A stretch of 13,136 nucleotides of DNA from Allomyces macrogynus ATCC 38327 (Eukaryota > Blastocladiomycota > Blastocladiomycetes > Blastocladiales > Blastocladiaceae). Positions 9,713 to 13,136 of the stretch are shown here, piece after piece (positions within the stretch are counted from its first letter, which is position 1; every line of letters starts with the position of its first letter). Where the stretch lies: NCBI GenBank assembly GCA_000151295.1, contig GG745346.1, positions 1,010,478-1,023,613 of the forward strand, given 5' to 3'. Below the pieces are notes generated by a model. The model saw only the letters and a program-made list of their open reading frames with translations, did not search any database and was not told the origin of the DNA. The translations under genes and the position numbers were made by a program.

Positions 9713-10539
9713 ATGACGGCGTGGGACACGCGGCAACACCTTCGCGACGCCGTACGCGAGTGCTCGGACCGCGGCCTCGTCTTTGCCGCCAAATGGTCAG
9801 TTCTTCCATGTTCAAGCATCGTCGGCGTCCGCGACTTGATCACCCACGACCAACCAATCAATATTGCCGCCAAAACTTCAGGGCCGCCGAGCAACTCAAT
9901 GGCCTCTCCGAATCGGCCACGCAAATCCCGCCACGCATGCCTGCCACTGGCTCCCGACCATCCAGCTACGGCGGCGGATCACCCTTTTACACGGGCGGCG
10001 GATCACAATCACGGCTGTCGAACCTCACGCAGCACCCGCGCTCGTCGCCGCTCGCCTTGACCTCGGCGCTCCCGCGGTCGGCGCTGTTCGCGTCAGCGGG
10101 ACCAGCGCAACCGTCGTCGTACGCTGTTGCAACGACCACCGAATGGGACGCCCGCCGACCACGACATTTACTTGCTCGCCAAGGCGTATTTTGATTTGCG
10201 CGAGTACCGACTCGCGGCCGAGACGGTCAAGAACGTCATGTCGCCATAGGGCGTGTTCTTGTGGGCGTTGGCGCTGTTCTTGGTGCGTTTGAGCGATTGG
10301 ACTGTCGACGTCGCAGGCGATCTGACGCGTTCTTGGCACCTCCACCTCTAGGCAGGCGAGCGCACCAAGCAGGACAAGCAGGGCATTGCCCTCGACGTGA
10401 CCGACTCGAAATTCGAGGTGAACCCGGAATTGACGGCCATCTACGCCAAGCTGCGCCCGTTTGTCGCGCCGGACTCGGGAAGGCGCGACCCGTGGCTGCT
10501 CTACATGTACGGCGACCTTGAATTCCCGCTCCTAGTCGA

Positions 10540-10553
10540 CCCCCCCCCCCCCC
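10540..10553 (+). repeat. Poly-C tract (C14)
   Basis: A run of 14 cytosines sits directly before CTCTAG at 10553-10558, where the CDC23-like locus needs a splice acceptor. Its length may vary or be misread in sequencing. It does not cause the missing donor upstream. Confidence 0.9.
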
Positions 10554-11859
10554 TCTAGTTCCTGACATTGGAGCTGCAGGTAAGGTCTTGTCCTGTCGCA
10601 AATGCCCGGCCAGCAACCCGACGCGATCGACCACATGGTGGAGAGCATTCAGCTCTACCCGTTCAACTGGTCGGCGTGGGCCGAGCTCGCGAAGTGCATG
10701 ACCTCCGAAATTCTGGTATACCGTTGGGTCATGTGATTCCACTTCATTTTGCAGCCGCGATCTCACGACACTCGCCCACCAGTAGTACCACGACACGGTC
10801 CCGCGATTACCGATACCTATGCGCGCGTGTTTTTCCAGGCGCAGTGTGCCGCGGACCTTGGCCTGATCATGCCCACGGTGATGCTCGAAAAGATGCAGCG
10901 AAGCTTGCCCGATAGCTGGACGCTCCAGCGCATGCTGGCCGTCATGTACGTGCGGTTACGAGGTGCGCATGGATTGAGATCCAATGGATGAATCCCACAC
11001 TAGTCGGTCGAATTACCACGCGATCTGCTCCTAGACTTCGAGGATGCCGAAACCACGTTTTCCCGGCTTTACGCCAAGCACTGGTACCTGCCCGACTCTG
11101 TCGACGAGTACGCGTTTACCTTGCGCCTGTTGCAGCGTGCGCCCAAGCTGAAAATGCTTGCGCGGCAAGCGCTCGTCACGGACCACGCGCGTTCCGGGAC
11201 GCTCATGGTGCTCGGTGCGCACACTCAACTCTGAGTCGCGGCCAGCCTGCTGACGATGACCGTCTGACCAGCCCGACCGACGCGAGCACGCGATCGAGGT
11301 GTTGCAGCGCGTGCTCTGGCTCCGGCGGCGCGATGCGCATGTGTGGTGGTTGCTCAGGCAGCAGCTGCAAGAGGTCTACAAGACCGAGGCTGCGGCAGAC
11401 GCGTATCGGCGCGCCATCGGTTCGTATCGGGGTGGTGATCGGAAGGAAGGAGCTTGCAGCTTCTGGGCTCACGCCCACGGACGACAGACTTGGCGCCGCA
11501 GGATCCACGCCCAGTGGCCAGCCTCGGGCAGGCCTACCAGCAGCTCGGCATGTACGCGTTTGCGATCGAGTACCTGGAACGCGCTGTGACCGTGCGGTAC
11601 GCCCTGAGCGTGAGTTGGATTGCATCGCGTGAAAGTGGACAACCTTCCTCACGTTTCCTCCGAATCTAGTCCCAATGACGGAAACTACCGTGCACAGCTG
11701 GCCATTGCGTACAAGTGCTTGGGCCGCGCCAAAGAGGCGCGGGAAGCCGCGCGCACCGCGCTCGCCACCTACCTCGACGCCAACATGGTCGCGTTGATTG
11801 CGGGCGTGTACGCGGACGAGGCCGTGACGCTCGAGGAGGCTGAGGAAGCTGCGCGCTAG

Positions 11860-12480
11860 AACGCCGAGACTCGCGGCGCGCCCGCTGCTGCCGCCGCCAT
11901 CGGTGACGACTGGGAGTGGGAAGAGCACGACTATGTCGATTCAAGCGATCCGATCATGCGCGGCGACGGACTTGCCTCGCCCATCACGCCAATGTGGGCA
12001 CCGGCCCTCAACAATGACGCATCTGACTCGGACGACGACATGAGCCCGAGTCGGCGGTCACCGACCACGGGACGGCCGCGGCGACGGGACGCGGTGCTCC
12101 CCGCAATGCCGGCGACGGTCAAGGCGGCCGACGCGGCACGGGTGGCGTGCGCGTGGTACGAGCATGCGTGGACGAACCGCAGCGTCGGTGTGGCCGACAT
12201 GCTACTCAAGGACGCGGCGTTTCTTGATACGGTCGAGTACCTCGTGCACGCAGCGGTCGCGCGAATCGATGCGCTGGTCGGCGGCGCAATCGATGCGGCC
12301 GACGATACATGGGCGGGTCGAATGCGCGTCACGGCCATGCCAGAGATGCCTGCCAATGCCGCGACGCTGGAGCATGTCGCGGCCGTGACCAAGGAATTGG
12401 ACATGATGGCCGAGTACGTGCAGGAGGCCATGCACGCGCCGTTCCTGACCGCTGATGACCGGTCACCATTACAAACCTGA
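11860..12480 (+). pseudogene. Open C-terminal extension of the CDC23-like locus after the second TAG
   Basis: Directly after the TAG at 11857-11859 the same frame stays open for 206 codons and ends at a TGA (12478-12480). It begins NAETRGAPAAAAAIGDDWEW, continues with an acidic Ser/Asp stretch (SDSDDDMSPSRRSP) and then turns helical and Ala-rich. I do not recognise a domain, and it does not clearly match the C-terminus of known Cdc23. An ATG at 11956 could start a separate 174-residue protein. I favour it being the original C-terminus of the same gene because the frame and the style of codon use carry through the stop. Confidence 0.45.
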
Positions 12481-12800
12481 CGGTGTGCCAGTCAAGGCCA
12501 ACCGCCATCAATCACTCCGCGGCACGTGGGTTTTAGAAAGAGCAATCAACGGAAATTTCCATAAGAGCAAGGGCACGAGAGCCGGGAATCGGGAATCAAA
12601 AACCAAAGAGCAGGAGCGAGAACGGGAATCAAAAAGAGCAGCAGGGAAGGCGGATATCGGACGAGCAGGAGTACAAGGTCGAGAAAGAAAGGGTACAGGG
12701 AAAGAGAGTCGGAAGTGAGTAAAAGAGGGAAATAAGCAACGGCACAGACACGAGCGCAAAACGAGCGCAAACACAGTCGAGAAATCCGTAACTGGTACCA
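12481..12800. other. Purine-rich intergenic stretch with short repeats
   Basis: No gene on the plus strand. From about 12540 to 12780 the plus strand is mostly A and G. GGGAATC occurs at 12584, 12591 and 12624, and the longer GGGAATCAAAAA occurs twice (12591, 12624). On the minus strand this reads as a long pyrimidine-rich tract that may be the 3' UTR or a last intron of the RhoGAP gene. Confidence 0.6.
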
Positions 12801-13136
12801 GAACGTCAAAAGAGCACAACATGAGCAGCCAGCTCAAATCACTCATCGTGTGCCGATCACACAGTTCAGGGCGCGGAACGTGCGCGGCAATGTACGGCGC
12901 AAGGGCCGGGTTAGAGTGATTTAGCTGCATCATCACGGAATCCATCGACTTGGCTGGCCGCGTGAGTGTCGAGCCAAACATAATGACCAGGTTCAGGGGC
13001 GACATCTTGTTGACCGCCGAGAATGCAACCACGTCGTGCGCGTGATGCTTGATGAGAATGTCACACACGGCGTGGCGCTCGGGCGTCAGATGCAACGAGA
13101 GCACCTCGTTGAATGCCTCGACAGACGCCGACTCGG
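12508..13136 (-). CDS. C-terminal part of a RhoGAP-domain protein (partial, 3' end unresolved)
   Basis: RhoGAP domains speed GTP hydrolysis by Rho-family GTPases. The frame is open from the right edge: FNEVLSLHLTPERHAVCDIL, HAHDVVAFSAVNKMSPLNLV, then IMFGSTLTRP. This matches the second half of the domain (canonical NKM...NLAIVFGPTLLRP), including the Asn of the NLA-type motif that contacts the GTPase. The arginine-finger half lies outside the window. The domain-like part spans about 12960-13136. From about 12800 down to 12508 the frame stays open but translates a pyrimidine-rich spacer into Leu/Ser/Cys/Phe-rich sequence, so the true protein probably ends earlier or has a last intron (a GT at 12798 is one candidate donor). 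The Pro of FGPTL is Ser here. The gene is convergent with the CDC23-like locus. Confidence 0.75.
   Translation of the reverse strand, partial: ESASVEAFNEVLSLHLTPERHAVCDILIKHHAHDVVAFSAVNKMSPLNLVIMFGSTLTRPAKSMDSVMMQLNHSNPALAPYIAAHVPRPELCDRHTMSDLSWLLMLCSFDVLVPVTDFSTVFALVLRSCLCRCLFPSFTHFRLSFPVPFLSRPCTPARPISAFPAALFDSRSRSCSLVFDSRFPALVPLLLWKFPLIALSKTHVPRSD
12750..12771 (+). repeat. Perfect 11-bp tandem duplication
   Basis: ACGAGCGCAAA is present twice back to back (12750-12760 and 12761-12771) within the purine-rich spacer. It is probably a slippage duplication. Confidence 0.85.

Larger units (their letters stand above)
9713..12480 (+). pseudogene. CDC23/APC8-like TPR protein, apparently disrupted copy
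   Basis: Cdc23/APC8 is a TPR scaffold subunit of the anaphase-promoting complex. Family segments appear in the right order: LRDAVRECSDRGLVFAAKW/AAEQLNGLSE across intron 9796-9881; DIYLLAKAYFDLREYRLAAE; FLWALALFL/AGERTKQDK across intron 10283-10351; LLYMYG; SIQLYPFNWSAWAELAKC; DFEDAETTFSRLYA; EYAFTLRLLQRAPKLKMLA; AADAYRRAID; SLGQAYQQLGMYAFAIEYLERA; and PNDGNYRAQLAIAYKCLGR. Working introns: 9796-9881, 10283-10351, 10950-11003, 11420-11487, 11597-11669. Lesions: one extra base near 10145-10147; in-frame TAG at 10247 and 11857; no GT donor at 10514 to match the acceptor at 10558; candidate introns of only 34 nt (10580-10613) and 39 nt (10716-10754); a phase mismatch across 11215-11271. Near-invariant motifs (NYYSLR, WTLMGHEY) are lost. 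After the second TAG the frame stays open to 12480. An unusual but expressed gene, or local assembly errors, remain possible. Confidence 0.7.

Noticed and set aside
9547..10194. A 215-codon plus-strand frame covering the start of the CDC23-like locus
   Set aside because: Its first part translates the MRI1-CDC23 spacer and the intron 9796-9881. Only the part after 9882 belongs to Cdc23.
9713..12480. A Chs5-Arf1-binding (ChAPs) or other TPR protein instead of Cdc23
   Set aside because: The N-terminal ECSDRGLVFAAKWAAEQL and the order of later segments are specific to Cdc23/APC8.
9713..12480. General reassignment of TAG to an amino acid in this organism
   Set aside because: CFT1 and MRI1 end at TAG exactly where their families end, so TAG works as a stop here.
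1..13136. tRNA, rRNA, transposon ends, CRISPR arrays or prokaryotic operons
   Set aside because: None seen on either strand. No terminal inverted repeats, target duplications or regularly spaced long repeats were found.

Overview
The window is eukaryotic, and most likely fungal. It is GC-rich, its genes are split by many short GT-AG introns (mostly 57-95 nt), and its proteins match the fungal/animal core gene set. The phylum cannot be fixed from the sequence. An early-diverging or otherwise GC-rich fungus is my guess. No bacterial operons, RNA genes, transposons or CRISPR arrays are visible.

Layout from left to right. (1) 56-981, minus strand: the first three exons of a gene of uncertain identity that runs off the left edge. 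(2) 982-1435: a shared 5' region between divergent genes. (3) 1436-6814, plus strand: a complete nine-exon CFT1 gene (CPSF160, the large subunit of the mRNA cleavage and polyadenylation factor), reconstructed in frame as 1568 residues. (4) 6815-7166: a convergent intergenic stretch. (5) 7167-7904, minus strand: LTO1 (ORAOV1 family), the adaptor for Fe-S cluster delivery to ABCE1/Rli1, in two exons. (6) 7905-8204: a divergent promoter region. (7) 8205-9489, plus strand: MRI1, methylthioribose-1-phosphate isomerase of methionine salvage, in three exons. (8) 9713-12480, plus strand: a CDC23/APC8 (anaphase-promoting complex TPR subunit) locus that looks broken. It has two in-frame TAG codons, a frameshift, a missing splice donor, two introns that are too short, and erosion of the family's best conserved TPR motifs. 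(9) 12481 to about 12800: a strongly purine-rich spacer. (10) From about 12800 to the right edge, minus strand: the end of a RhoGAP-domain protein gene.

The genes are unrelated housekeeping functions (mRNA 3' end formation, Fe-S maturation/ribosome recycling, methionine salvage, cell cycle, Rho signalling), arranged as divergent and convergent pairs. I see no functional cluster. The two points of most interest are the decay of the CDC23 copy beside intact neighbours, and a window-wide 5' splice-site consensus of GTNCGY (C at intron position 4) instead of the usual GTRAGT. All exon joins were made by hand from reading phase and family alignment recalled from knowledge. No search was run.
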